DNA from: Clostridia bacterium
GTDB lineage: Bacteria; Bacillota; Clostridia; Christensenellales; Borkfalkiaceae
Direction of reading: 5' to 3'
DNA length: 64,000 nt
Assembly: GCA_017507005.1 (NCBI GenBank)
Contig: JAFWBT010000007.1
Span: forward strand, 23,682-87,681
Position numbers and translations under genes: made by a program. Under the pieces are notes generated by a model. It was not told where the DNA came from and made no database searches. It saw nothing but the letters and a program-made list of their open reading frames with translations. Shown here piece after piece: positions 27,099 to 35,662 of the stretch; the first letter of the stretch is position 1, and each line of letters begins with the position of its first letter.

Positions 27099-28838
27099 AT
27101 GAAAAAATTACTTATGTTTCTTGCATCGGTAATGCTCGTCGGTACGATGGCAGTTGCAACGGGTTGTGCAGACTTGTTTGCTCCCATCTCTAGCGGCGAC
27201 GTTTCGAGCGAAGAAAGTGTGTCCAGTGAAGGTGCTGCTTCTAGCGAAGAAGAAGCTTCCAGCGAAGGTGCTGCTTCCAGCGAAGAAGCTGCTTCTAGTG
27301 AAGGTGCTGTTTCCAGTGAAGAAGCTACGTCTAGCGAAGAAGCTACGTCTAGCGAAGAAGAAGCGGCTATGCCTACGTTTGTTGTAGGTATGCCTACGAC
27401 GGTGGAAATTCCCGCAGACGGTAGCGTAACGATTGAGAGCGCTCCCAATATGATGGGATTCCATTTGGAAGGCAAGTATCAGGTAACGTGGGATGAATCG
27501 ATTACTAACCTTCAGGTATATTGTGGTGTGCAGCCTGTAGCAAACGGTGACGTTATCGAAGCGACCAATCCCTATGCGGCTACGCAGCTTAACATTTCCA
27601 CGACGGATGGCGCGGCTCTTACCGTGAGAATTATGGTAGCTGAATACGTTGCGCCTGCTACGGTTGTAACGCTTGGCGAAAATGAAATCGACGTTGCTGC
27701 ATGGGAAACCGTAAAATGCTGCTTCACGGCAACGACGGCTGGTTCGTATTCGTTCACGACGGAAAGCGACAATGCTGACCTTGGTGTTGGTGACGAATTT
27801 ACCTTTGAATGGGTAGGTTTCCCTTACACCGTTGAATTAGCGGAAGGCGAAGCGTTCAATTTTGAACTTTCCACGCTTGATTTCTCGGCTGCAACTATCA
27901 CGTTCACGATTGCTGAGGCTGTTGCGGTTCCTGCAAACGTACCTTTCACGGTTGGTATGCCTACGTTGGTGGAAATCCCCGCTGACGGTAGCGTAACGCT
28001 TGAAAGCACCGCAAATATGGTGGGGCAGCATTTGGTAGGCGACTATCAGGTAACGTGGGACGAATCGGTTACCAACCTTCAGGTATATTACGGTATGCAG
28101 CCTGTAACCAACGGCACTGTTATTACCGTAGCTAACCCTATGATGCCTACGCAGCTCACCGTTTCCACGACGGACGGCGCGGCTCTTACCACGAGAATTA
28201 TGATTGCTGAATATATTGTTCCTCCCACGACGGTTGCTCTGGGTGCAAACTCTATTGAAGTAACGGACGGTTTCAAGGGCGTAAAAATTAGCTATACGGC
28301 AGCAACGGCTGGCGCGTATACGTTTACGGCAGCAGCAGACGAAGAAAACGCTCAGTTGATTATGGAAGACGAATATGGCGCTGAAATGCTTGATTTCCCG
28401 TACACGGTATCGTTGGGCGAAGGCGAAGAAATCGTTCTTATCATCACGACGGCTGATTTCAGTGCTGATACTGTTGATTTCGTGATTGCCGAAGCACAGA
28501 AAGTATCCGTTTGGTTTATGTATTTGCTTGGTGATACAATGGATTTCTTGCCCGAAGGAGTTAGCGTTGTGTTGGAAGACGGCACCACGGTAACCACGAC
28601 GCAGGAAATCGAAGAAGGCGTTGCTGTTCTCTCTGCTGAAGTTTATGCAGGTGTAGAATTCACCTTCAAATTTGCAGGCGTTGAAAACTATACGGTTACG
28701 TGCGAAAGCTTTGGTACGGCTGAACCTTGCGAGAATGTTAGCTGCTCTGAAGACGGCTGGTGGACGATTGTAGCTGAACCGATGAATGAAGAAGACAACA
28801 CTTTCTTGTGTCTTTGCGTTGTTACGGTTAGCGAATAA
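27099..28838 (+). CDS. Surface lipoprotein with Ser/Glu linker and duplicated domain
   Basis: Function unknown. A type II signal peptide ends in VATGC with lipidated C23. Residues about 31-90 are a low-complexity linker built from SSEGA/SSEEA units. Two similar domains of about 185 residues follow, beginning FVVGMPTTVEIPADGS and FTVGMPTLVEIPADGS, each with a Y-Q-V-T-W-D-E-S strand and an A-x-T-A-G-x-Y-x-F-T segment like beta-sandwich (PPC/Ig-like) folds. A third, unrelated C-terminal domain has several Cys. It is probably an abundant cell-surface protein: strong promoter, strong Shine-Dalgarno and a dedicated terminator. Confidence 0.8.
   Translation: MKKLLMFLASVMLVGTMAVATGCADLFAPISSGDVSSEESVSSEGAASSEEEASSEGAASSEEAASSEGAVSSEEATSSEEATSSEEEAAMPTFVVGMPTTVEIPADGSVTIESAPNMMGFHLEGKYQVTWDESITNLQVYCGVQPVANGDVIEATNPYAATQLNISTTDGAALTVRIMVAEYVAPATVVTLGENEIDVAAWETVKCCFTATTAGSYSFTTESDNADLGVGDEFTFEWVGFPYTVELAEGEAFNFELSTLDFSAATITFTIAEAVAVPANVPFTVGMPTLVEIPADGSVTLESTANMVGQHLVGDYQVTWDESVTNLQVYYGMQPVTNGTVITVANPMMPTQLTVSTTDGAALTTRIMIAEYIVPPTTVALGANSIEVTDGFKGVKISYTAATAGAYTFTAAADEENAQLIMEDEYGAEMLDFPYTVSLGEGEEIVLIITTADFSADTVDFVIAEAQKVSVWFMYLLGDTMDFLPEGVSVVLEDGTTVTTTQEIEEGVAVLSAEVYAGVEFTFKFAGVENYTVTCESFGTAEPCENVSCSEDGWWTIVAEPMNEEDNTFLCLCVVTVSE
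27207..27366 (+). repeat. Imperfect tandem repeats encoding the Ser/Glu linker
   Basis: Near-identical 15-18-bp words (AGCGAAGAAGCT, AGTGAAGGTGCTG and variants) repeat about ten times. In-frame slippage here would lengthen or shorten the stalk without breaking the protein. Confidence 0.75.
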
Positions 28839-28857
28839 TTAAAATAACGAAAAAAGG

Positions 28858-28894
28858 AACGGTAAGCGCAAACGCGCTTGCCGCTCTTTTTTTA
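28858..28894 (+). terminator. Terminator of the lipoprotein gene
   Basis: GGTAAGCGC, loop AAAC, GCGCTTGCC, then TTTTTTT. Confidence 0.85.
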
Positions 28895-28930
28895 TGGCCT
28901 GTTTTCCGATTAGTATTCTATCGTTTGTTT

Positions 28931-29668
28931 TTATTCGTCGGTTGGCGGGTCTTGCTTTTCGGGCAGGAATTTCCAATACCGCGCGGGCATATAGCCACGC
29001 ATTTGTCGCAGTCGTTCCCGAGAGGGGATATTGACGGCGGCGTAATACCTTTTCCACAACGCCTGCCACGCGTTCTCGTCGGCAGAGAGCATAATTTCCG
29101 CGTCGCAAAGCGGCGCGAGAAAAACGTTCTTTCCGTCGTACACGGCGGCTTTTTTTCGTTTGGTGTCGTGCAGTACGAAAGGAAACTGTGGCAGTCTTGC
29201 CCGAAAATGCGGTGCGAGTAGGTCGCAAATGTCATTGTCGGGCGCAAAGGGCGCGTACAAAGCGCCGCTCGCCGTTTCCATAAACCGTATAAAGCCGTGG
29301 AATCGATGCACTTCAAAGCCGACCTTACGCATACATTCCACAGCGGCGAATACGTCGGGATTAGACAGCATTTTGCCAATCGGGCGTTTTTCTTTTGTCA
29401 ACGTGTGGAAATAACGAAAAGCGATTTGTTCGTTGTTATCCATACCGCTACGAAGTAGGGTGTCAAAATCGCGCATACAATCACGATCGAAACAAAGCAA
29501 ACGATTTTTTGCCTTTTCAGCGCGTAAAGGCTCGGTGTCTATAAAAAGAGTCCGTTCTCCCAAAGGCAACTGCGTTTGCTTGGACGTAAGCAACGCATTT
29601 TCGTCCTTGTATGCCGCTAAAAACGCCGTTAAAAAACCGTTTTTCGTTCCGTCAAAGACATAGACCAT
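28931..29668 (-). CDS. DUF4130 putative DNA metabolism protein (TIGR03915 type)
   Basis: A 245-residue protein starting MVYVFDGTKNGFLTAFLAAY with LRFHGFIRFMET-like and YAPFAPDNDI segments typical of the DUF4130 family. In other bacteria this family is encoded beside, or fused with, a uracil-DNA-glycosylase-like domain and a radical SAM protein; the radical SAM partner is the next gene upstream here. A role in DNA repair or base modification is proposed for the family, not shown. GGAGG precedes the ATG, and a 28-bp motif copy lies 17 bp upstream in the same direction. Confidence 0.8.
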   Translation of the reverse strand: MVYVFDGTKNGFLTAFLAAYKDENALLTSKQTQLPLGERTLFIDTEPLRAEKAKNRLLCFDRDCMRDFDTLLRSGMDNNEQIAFRYFHTLTKEKRPIGKMLSNPDVFAAVECMRKVGFEVHRFHGFIRFMETASGALYAPFAPDNDICDLLAPHFRARLPQFPFVLHDTKRKKAAVYDGKNVFLAPLCDAEIMLSADENAWQALWKRYYAAVNIPSRERLRQMRGYMPARYWKFLPEKQDPPTDE

Positions 29669-29685
29669 GGTAGCCTCCTTTTTTA

Positions 29686-29713
29686 TTCGTCGCGTACACG
29701 GTATGCCCGTTTT
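29686..29713 (-). repeat. Dispersed 28-bp motif, copy 7
   Basis: Left arm and centre as copy 3; right arm GTACGCGACGAA. It lies between the radical SAM gene and the DUF4130 gene, in their direction. Confidence 0.8.
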
Positions 29714-29731
29714 TGCTTTTGTTTTTTGTGT

Positions 29732-31003
29732 TTATAATTGTCCCGTTAAGGAGATGAGCGCATTTTGCGGCGAGGAAATTTGCGCGAATAAATCGAGCTG
29801 TTGCGCGTTGTCGCTTTGCTCGGCGGCGGCTAAAAAACCTCGTATCTGTGTTTCGTTTTTCGCGCCGAAAAACTTTCCGTTGCAGGTGATAAAATGTTTC
29901 GCGCGTTTTAAAGCGACGCGCATTTTCGTCAAATCCTCAAAAGAAAGCGTCGCATATTTTCGCGCCTCTAAGATTTTATAAGCATTTTTTGCGCCAATCC
30001 CTGGTACGCGCAGTAGCGTTTCCAAGGGCGCGCGGTTGATTTCCACGGGAAAAAGATGCATATTTTTCAACGCCCAAGCGCATTTAGGGTCGTATTCCAT
30101 AGACAAATTTTCGCCCTCGGCTACCAATTCTTCCACGGAAAAACCGTAAAATCGCAACAGCCAATCCGCTTGATACAAGCGGTGTTCGCGCAGTTGTCCC
30201 GTCGGTTTGTCGGGCAACAACGAATCTTGCACGACGGGTACGTACGAGGAATAATAGACGCGTTTCATATCCATAGAACGGTATAACGCCTGCGTCAGCC
30301 GCAATATCTGCCCGTCTGCCTCAGGGGACGCCCCAACAATCATCTGCGTCGTCTGCCCCGCAGGCAAAAAATATCCCTTGTATTGTCCCTTTTTCCGCTC
30401 TTCCGCGTATTGCTGCTTTTTCACGGTAAGCTCTTTCATAGGCAATAAAAGGCTTTCTTTCGTCTTTTGCGGCGCGAGCAGTTTTAGGCTCTTTTCAGAG
30501 GGTAACTCGATATTATAGCTCATCCTATCGACGTATTTCGCCGCCTCCTCCATCAGTCGCTCGTCTGCGTAGGGGATACCTTTTAAGTGAATATAGCCGT
30601 GAAAATGGTACTCCGTGCGCAGTTTTTTCACGGTAAGCACTAGCCGCTCCATAGTATATTCAGGATTTTTACAAACGGCAGAGGACAAAAACAGCCCCTC
30701 TATGTAATTCCGCTTGTAAAAATCAATGACGAGCTGACAAATCTCGTCAGGCGTCGCGCTCGCCCGCGGTACGTCCGCGTCGGCGCGGTTTGGACAATAC
30801 TTGCAATGATAAATACAATCGTTGCTGAGCAGTATTTTCAATAGCGAAATACACCGCCCGTCGGGCGTAAAGGAGTGACAGCACCCCGCCACGTAACCGT
30901 TGCCCATGCCGCCTGCATTTTTTCGTCCGCTCCCCGAAGAAGAACACGATACGTCGTATTTCGCACTCTCCGTTAAAATTTTCAACCGTTCTTCCGTAAT
31001 CAT
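29732..31003 (-). CDS. Putative DNA modification/repair radical SAM protein (TIGR03916 type)
   Basis: Radical SAM protein of about 423 residues with the cluster motif C63-x3-C67-x2-C70 (CIYHCKYC), preceded by conserved Cys-containing SCSSSGSGRKNAGGMGNGYVAGCCHSF. A helix-hairpin-helix-like segment (LLRVPGIGAKNAYKIL) near the C terminus points to DNA binding. The family is found next to DUF4130/UDG-like genes, as here. I place the start at ATG 31003 (MITEERLK). There is no ribosome site, and the predicted promoter puts the transcription start at about this base, so the mRNA may be leaderless. Confidence 0.85.
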   Translation of the reverse strand: MITEERLKILTESAKYDVSCSSSGSGRKNAGGMGNGYVAGCCHSFTPDGRCISLLKILLSNDCIYHCKYCPNRADADVPRASATPDEICQLVIDFYKRNYIEGLFLSSAVCKNPEYTMERLVLTVKKLRTEYHFHGYIHLKGIPYADERLMEEAAKYVDRMSYNIELPSEKSLKLLAPQKTKESLLLPMKELTVKKQQYAEERKKGQYKGYFLPAGQTTQMIVGASPEADGQILRLTQALYRSMDMKRVYYSSYVPVVQDSLLPDKPTGQLREHRLYQADWLLRFYGFSVEELVAEGENLSMEYDPKCAWALKNMHLFPVEINRAPLETLLRVPGIGAKNAYKILEARKYATLSFEDLTKMRVALKRAKHFITCNGKFFGAKNETQIRGFLAAAEQSDNAQQLDLFAQISSPQNALISLTGQL

Positions 31004-31009
31004 ACGTAT

Positions 31010-31038
31010 AGTATAGCGCATACGCAAACAAAAGTCAA
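31010..31038 (-). promoter_or_regulatory. Promoter of the radical SAM gene
   Basis: On the minus strand, TTGACT (31033-31038), 17-bp spacer, TATACT (31010-31015), only 6 bp before ATG 31003. Confidence 0.7.
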
Positions 31039-31094
31039 ACATTTGTTCGCATATTTTTCAAAAAAGAAACGCCGTACGATGGACGTCGGCGTTG

Positions 31095-31153
31095 ATAACG
31101 ATAGGGGCAGGTATGCGTTGAATAAAAAACGGGCGTACCAGGTACGCGTTGAA
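31095..31153 (+). repeat. Dispersed 28-bp motif, copies 8 and 9 (tandem pair)
   Basis: 31095-31122 (centre ATAGGGGCAG, right arm GTATGCGTTGAA) and 31126-31153 (perfect arms, centre GGCGTACCAG), 3 bp apart, just after the pnuC stop and pointing against it. Confidence 0.85.
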
Positions 31154-31155
31154 AA

Positions 31156-31869
31156 TTATTCTTCTTGCTGCCGTTTTTTCATACGCATCCAGTTGTAAAA
31201 GCCGTACAAATCGTTACACAAAAAGGCAACGAAACACACGACCATAGGAAGATAGGACAAGGAAAGCAGGCTTGCCGCCACCCACAGCCCTATTAAAACG
31301 ACGTCGTTTGCGGCGTAGGCAAGGGCGTAGGCAGGATGACGGAAAAATACCAATCCCGCCGCGAAAAAGCTAGTGGAAACGGAAACGGTGCTCAAAAGGA
31401 GATTCGCGGTGTTAAAATACGCCAAAATAAAATAGAAAAGGACGGTAACGAGCAGGGTGCAAACGGTAAGCCCTATGCATTTTTTCTTGGTCATTGCCGC
31501 GATTTTTACCTCGTTTTTGCCCTTTTTCGAGGGGTTTTTTAGCCACGAAACGCAGGCGGCGATAGCGGCAGGTGCGCTCATAAAAACGTAAGTAATCATT
31601 TCCCCGTAATAGCGCGAGCGTATGGAAATAACGCCGTAAATCAGGCTGAAAACAATCAAAATCGCCTGTCCGATCACGTTGCCTTTCGCGATAAACACGA
31701 GCGCCGTAACGCCAAGGAGCGAAGCAATCAGCGTCAGCGGATAAAAATCGCCGCTCAGCAGGAAAGATATGAGAATAGAGCTTATCGACGCCAGCCATAA
31801 CACCCACTCGAATAGGGTGAAATAGCCGCAAAGTTTTTTCAGTTTTGCAATCGTTTTAGAACAATTCAT
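31156..31869 (-). CDS. pnuC: PnuC-family nicotinamide riboside transporter
   Basis: Membrane facilitator for vitamin-type pyridines, normally nicotinamide riboside trapped by phosphorylation after entry. It has seven or so hydrophobic segments in 237 residues; the C-terminal stretch AYAANDVVLIGLWV...CNDLYGFYNWMRMKK carries the conserved N-D and Y-x-N-W of the family. Relatives carry thiamine or riboflavin, so the substrate is inferred. NAD is supported by pncB and nadE in the same window and by the long attenuator-like leader. Confidence 0.85.
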   Translation of the reverse strand: MNCSKTIAKLKKLCGYFTLFEWVLWLASISSILISFLLSGDFYPLTLIASLLGVTALVFIAKGNVIGQAILIVFSLIYGVISIRSRYYGEMITYVFMSAPAAIAACVSWLKNPSKKGKNEVKIAAMTKKKCIGLTVCTLLVTVLFYFILAYFNTANLLLSTVSVSTSFFAAGLVFFRHPAYALAYAANDVVLIGLWVAASLLSLSYLPMVVCFVAFLCNDLYGFYNWMRMKKRQQEE

Positions 31870-32042
31870 AAATCACTATTCCGTTTTTCATATGCCGCGC
31901 CTAACGAGTATGCCTATACAATCGTAGTATTGCCGTAACGCAAAAAAATAAAACGCCCCATTGCGTATCTTCAAAGACCTAACGATACGCAACGCGAACG
32001 TCTACATTCGCGCCACCCGGTGGCGGCTGTTATCTATTTTGT
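31870..32042 (-). promoter_or_regulatory. Candidate riboswitch/attenuator leader of pnuC
   Basis: About 170 nt between the predicted transcription start and the gene. In transcript order: hairpin CGCCAC-CGG-GTGGCG (32011-32025), hairpin GCGAA/TTCGC (about 31993-32012), then a strong stem TTGCGTATC / GATACGCAA (31961-31992) followed by a T-rich run (31940-31956), i.e. a terminator inside the leader. An NAD+-II (pnuC motif) riboswitch would fit the location, but I cannot confirm its consensus. Confidence 0.55.
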
Positions 32043-32048
32043 AGATAC

Positions 32049-32077
32049 AGTATACTACGCCGCGCGTGCATTGTCAA
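32049..32077 (-). promoter_or_regulatory. Promoter of pnuC
   Basis: On the minus strand, TTGACA (32072-32077), 17-bp spacer, TATACT (32049-32054). Confidence 0.85.
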
Positions 32078-32121
32078 GCAGAAAAAAGCCAAAAGAATAA
32101 GAAAAAAGCGGCGAATAACGG

Positions 32122-32150
32122 TTGACGGAAAAAAAAGAATAGTCTATAAT
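32122..32150 (+). promoter_or_regulatory. Promoter of the Na/Pi transporter
   Basis: TTGACG (32122-32127), 17-bp spacer, TATAAT (32145-32150). A second TATAAT at 32250 has no good -35. Confidence 0.7.
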
Positions 32151-32344
32151 ATATAGGAATATGAGAGCTGTGCAAAAATTGCGCGTGCTTTCGACGAAAT
32201 TTTACAAAAACTTTACGTTGGCTTTACCGAGCGTTTACCCATACTATGCTATAATGGTTATAGTGGGAGAACGCGGACGAAAAGACGGCGAAAACGAACG
32301 TTGCGCATCTCCTAAAAACACGAAAAACATTTAGGAGAACAAAT

Positions 32345-34009
32345 ATGTTAAACGCAATTTTGTTTTTGTTGGCAGGCGTCGGCGTGTTCATCGCAGGTAT
32401 GAATATGCTCAGCGAAGGGCTGGAAAAGAGCGCGGGTAGCGGCTTGAAAAAGCTGCTCGGTAAAATCAGCAACAACCGTTTTGCAGGCGTCGGCGTCGGC
32501 GCAGGCGTCACGGCGATTATCCAAAGCTCGTCAGCCACCAGCGTTATGGTAATCGGCTTTGTAAACGCAGGCATTATGACGCTTACGCAAGCGGCGTCGA
32601 TTATTATGGGCGCGAATATCGGTACGACGGTGACGGGTATTTTGGTCGCGTTGAAATCGTTGCCGATTGCAGAGTTCGTGGCGGCGCTCGCGTTCGTGGG
32701 CGTGATGATGACCTTTTTCAAGCCCGAAAGAATTAAGCAAATCGGCGGTATTTTGTGCGGCTTTGGGTTGATTTTCGTCGGTATGGAGTTGATGGGCGAC
32801 GCGTTGGATACGGCGGTTGTAAAAGACTTCTTTATCGGCTTGTTCCAAAAAATCGATTTCCCGTTGTTGCTCGTTTTCTGCGGTGCGATATTCACAGCGG
32901 TTATTCAGAGTTCTTCTGCGGCGACGGGTATTTTTATCGCTATGGTCGGTACGGGCGCACTGACGATTGATAACGCGCTGTTCCTCGTGCTCGGCTCGAA
33001 TATCGGTACGTGTATCACCGCCGTTATTGCGTGTATGGGCGCAGTCGTGAACGCAAAGCGTACGGCACTTATTCACTTGACGTTTAATATTATCGGTACG
33101 ATTTTGTTCACGGCTGTTATCTGGCTTTTGAACGACGAAGCGGTGTGGGTATTGCAAAAAATTATGCCGGGCAATACGCAGATGCAGCTTGCGTGGTTCC
33201 ACGTTATCTTCAACGTTACGACGACGATTATTCTGTTGCCGTTTATAAAACAGTTGGTGGCGTTCGCAACCAAAGTAATTCGCGACAAAGCCCCGAAAGC
33301 AGACGAGGAAGGTCAGCTGAAATACGTGGACGAACGTCTGTTGAAGACGCCGCCCGTAGCCGTAATGCAGACGAAAAAAGAGGTCGATTATATGGCAACG
33401 CTCGCCAAAGAAAACTTTGGCAAGGCGTTTGAGGCTATCTTTGGCGATACGGAAAAATATGCCGCCGACATTTATGCGAACGAGAAAATTATCGACTTTA
33501 CGAATAATTCGGTAACCAAATACCTTATCAAACTCTCACCGCTTGTGGACGGCGCAGACGAAAGAAAAATCGGTGCGTATTTCCACGTATTGAACGACCT
33601 CGAGCGTATCGGCGACCACGCGGAAAACTTCCACGAAATCGGTACGCAGATGAAAAATGAGGGCTTGGCGTTCTCGGCAGGCGCGATAGAAGAATTGAAA
33701 GAAATGCAGGGCAAAGTGTGCCGTATGTTTGAAATCGCCGTCGAGGCGTTTGAATCGGGCGAAAGCGATGGCTTGGACGAACTCACCGCGCTCGAAAACG
33801 AAGTGGACGGACTCAAACGCACACTGTCGGCACGGCACTATGCGCGACTCGCAGAAGGTAGCTGTAAGATAGAGCTTAGTGCGTATTTCTCTTCGACGGT
33901 GGCAGGGCTGGAACGTGTAGCCGACCACCTCGTCAACGTAGGATATAGCGTACTCGATCCGACAGGCTCGCAAACGGCGGCTTGGCGCGCGTCGAAAGAG
34001 GCGCGTTAA
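32345..34009 (+). CDS. Na+/phosphate cotransporter with PhoU-like domain
   Basis: NptA/YjbB-type transporter of 554 residues. It carries the inverted-repeat signature QSSSAT (60-65) and QSSSAA (188-193) within two homologous membrane halves, then a cytoplasmic PhoU-like helical domain (about 345-545). It is expected to take up or export phosphate with sodium. It has its own promoter. The next gene is also a sodium-linked membrane protein, but it is separated by a 150-bp gap with repeats. Confidence 0.9.
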   Translation: MLNAILFLLAGVGVFIAGMNMLSEGLEKSAGSGLKKLLGKISNNRFAGVGVGAGVTAIIQSSSATSVMVIGFVNAGIMTLTQAASIIMGANIGTTVTGILVALKSLPIAEFVAALAFVGVMMTFFKPERIKQIGGILCGFGLIFVGMELMGDALDTAVVKDFFIGLFQKIDFPLLLVFCGAIFTAVIQSSSAATGIFIAMVGTGALTIDNALFLVLGSNIGTCITAVIACMGAVVNAKRTALIHLTFNIIGTILFTAVIWLLNDEAVWVLQKIMPGNTQMQLAWFHVIFNVTTTIILLPFIKQLVAFATKVIRDKAPKADEEGQLKYVDERLLKTPPVAVMQTKKEVDYMATLAKENFGKAFEAIFGDTEKYAADIYANEKIIDFTNNSVTKYLIKLSPLVDGADERKIGAYFHVLNDLERIGDHAENFHEIGTQMKNEGLAFSAGAIEELKEMQGKVCRMFEIAVEAFESGESDGLDELTALENEVDGLKRTLSARHYARLAEGSCKIELSAYFSSTVAGLERVADHLVNVGYSVLDPTGSQTAAWRASKEAR

Positions 34010-34060
34010 ACCGTAAAAGGGGCGCGTTAAACGATAAGATAAAAGGCTGCGCGTTAAACA
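34001..34060 (+). repeat. Three direct copies of GCGCGTTAAAC
   Basis: Copies at 34001, 34022 and 34049, the last two preceded by AAAAGG. The first overlaps the transporter stop codon. The word resembles the right arm of the 28-bp motif (ACGCGTTGAAC), so these may be decayed relatives. A hairpin CGCCCGT / ACGGGCG (34094-34113) follows. Confidence 0.6.
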
Positions 34061-34159
34061 ATAAAGGGTATAAAATAGAAAAAATCTGCCAATCGCCCGT
34101 TTTTTGACGGGCGAAAGGCGGTTTTTGATAAAAACAACATAAGGAGATAAAAACGAACA

Positions 34160-35296
34160 ATGGATTTTTTGATTCAATCGTTTTTGGAAACAAGCGCGAC
34201 CACGTGGCTGAAATATCTCGTCATGTGGGTTATCGGCGGGGCGTTGATATACCTTGCCATTAAGAAGGAAATGGAGCCGGCATTGTTGCTGCCCATGGGC
34301 TTTGGCTGTATCCTCGTCAACATACCGTTTACCAACGTTCTCAACGTCGTAAACGCAGACGGAACGACGACGCTGGGTATTATCGACTGGCTGTTCTCGA
34401 TGTTTATCGAGGCGTCCGAGGCAATGCCTATCTTGCTGTTTATCGGCATCGGCGCTATGATTGACTTCGGCCCGTTGCTCACCAATCCCAAATTATTTAT
34501 TTTGGGCGGCGCGGCGCAGTTTGGTATCTTTTTCACGATACTCTTGTCCGTACTTTGCGGATTCAGCATCAACGACGCGGCGTCTATCGGTATCATCGGC
34601 GCGGCAGACGGCCCGACGAGTATTCTCGTAGCGCAACAGCTCAAGAGTAACTTTTTAGGTCCTATTATGGTCGTGGCGTATTCGTATATGGCGCTCGTGC
34701 CTATTATTCAGCCCGTCGTTATCAAATGCACGACGACGAAAAAGGAACGCGCGATTAAAATGCATTATGCACCCCAGCAGGTATCCAAAGCAACGCGTAT
34801 TTTGTTCCCCATTATCGTAACGCTGATTGCTGGTATTATCGCACCCTCGTCGCTCGCCCTTATCGGGTTCTTGATGTTTGGTAACCTTATTCGCGAATGC
34901 GGCGTACTCGGCACAATGACGGACACGGCGTCGAACAACCTCGCAAACCTCATTACGCTACTTCTCGGTATCACGATTGCCTCGCAAATGCGCGCAGAAA
35001 ACTTCTTGAAATGGCAAACGGCAATGATTATCGGGCTTGGTTTGTTGGCGTTCATTTTCGATACGTTCGCAGGCATTATGGTAGCGAAAGCAATGAATAT
35101 TTTCTCCAAAGAAAAGATTAACCCCATGATCGGCGCGGCGGGTATTTCGGCGTTCCCCATGGCGGCGAGAACGGTGCAAAAAATGGCGATTAAGGAAAAC
35201 CCGTCCAATCACCTTTTGATGCACGCAATCGGTACGAACGTTTCGGGACAAATCGCCTCGGCTATTGTTGGCGGCTTGATTCTCGGTTTGTTATAA
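34160..35296 (+). CDS. oadB: Na+-translocating decarboxylase beta subunit
   Basis: Membrane subunit that couples decarboxylation of a biotin-bound carboxyl group to Na+ export (oxaloacetate, methylmalonyl-CoA or glutaconyl-CoA decarboxylases share it). GAADGPTSI with D150 is the conserved region IIIa carboxylate needed for Na+ and proton movement. NVSGQIASAIVGG near the C terminus is also typical. It is 378 residues long with about nine hydrophobic segments. The alpha (carboxyltransferase) and biotin carrier subunits are not in the window, so the substrate is unknown; oadB is used as a family name. Confidence 0.9.
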   Translation: MDFLIQSFLETSATTWLKYLVMWVIGGALIYLAIKKEMEPALLLPMGFGCILVNIPFTNVLNVVNADGTTTLGIIDWLFSMFIEASEAMPILLFIGIGAMIDFGPLLTNPKLFILGGAAQFGIFFTILLSVLCGFSINDAASIGIIGAADGPTSILVAQQLKSNFLGPIMVVAYSYMALVPIIQPVVIKCTTTKKERAIKMHYAPQQVSKATRILFPIIVTLIAGIIAPSSLALIGFLMFGNLIRECGVLGTMTDTASNNLANLITLLLGITIASQMRAENFLKWQTAMIIGLGLLAFIFDTFAGIMVAKAMNIFSKEKINPMIGAAGISAFPMAARTVQKMAIKENPSNHLLMHAIGTNVSGQIASAIVGGLILGLL

Positions 35297-35315
35297 GGTA
35301 AGGAGGGATAAGAAT

Positions 35316-35528
35316 ATGTTGAATACGATATCGTTGCTTATCAGTAAAACGGACGTAAACAAAGCGTTGGAGATTATGTGGAAAGGCTTGGTGGCGATTT
35401 TCGTCGTTATCGCGCTGGTTATTATCGTAACGGTGCTGGTGAATAAACTTTGCCTGTATTTTGAAAAGAAAGCGAAAGAACGCGCGGAGGCAAAAGCCGC
35501 CGAAGAAGCAGAAAATTCAGAGCAATAA
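35316..35528 (+). CDS. OadG-like small gamma subunit of the Na+ decarboxylase
   Basis: A 70-residue protein: a single membrane helix (GLVAIFVVIALVIIVTVLV, about 24-42) followed by a charged Lys/Glu/Ala tail, as in OadG/MmdD, which hold the alpha and beta subunits together. It starts 19 bp after oadB with AAGGAGGG upstream, clearly one operon. The beta-then-gamma order, without alpha, is unusual. Confidence 0.75.
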   Translation: MLNTISLLISKTDVNKALEIMWKGLVAIFVVIALVIIVTVLVNKLCLYFEKKAKERAEAKAAEEAENSEQ

Positions 35529-35549
35529 AATAGCGTAAATACAATGAAA

Positions 35550-35588
35550 AACCGACAAGGCAAACGATGCGCCTCGTCGGTTTTTTTG
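35550..35588 (+). terminator. Terminator of the oadB operon
   Basis: AACCGACAAGGC / GCCTCGTCGGTT with one mismatch, then a 7-T run. Confidence 0.85.
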
Positions 35589-35610
35589 TGTGAAATTTTC
35601 GTGATATGAG

Positions 35611-35639
35611 TTGACAGCGGTTTTTTATAATGCTATAAT
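35611..35639 (+). promoter_or_regulatory. Consensus promoter of the 35.7-kb lipoprotein
   Basis: TTGACA (35611-35616), 17-bp spacer, TATAAT (35634-35639). Confidence 0.85.
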
Positions 35640-35662
35640 AAAGACGAAGGGAGAGAAACCTT

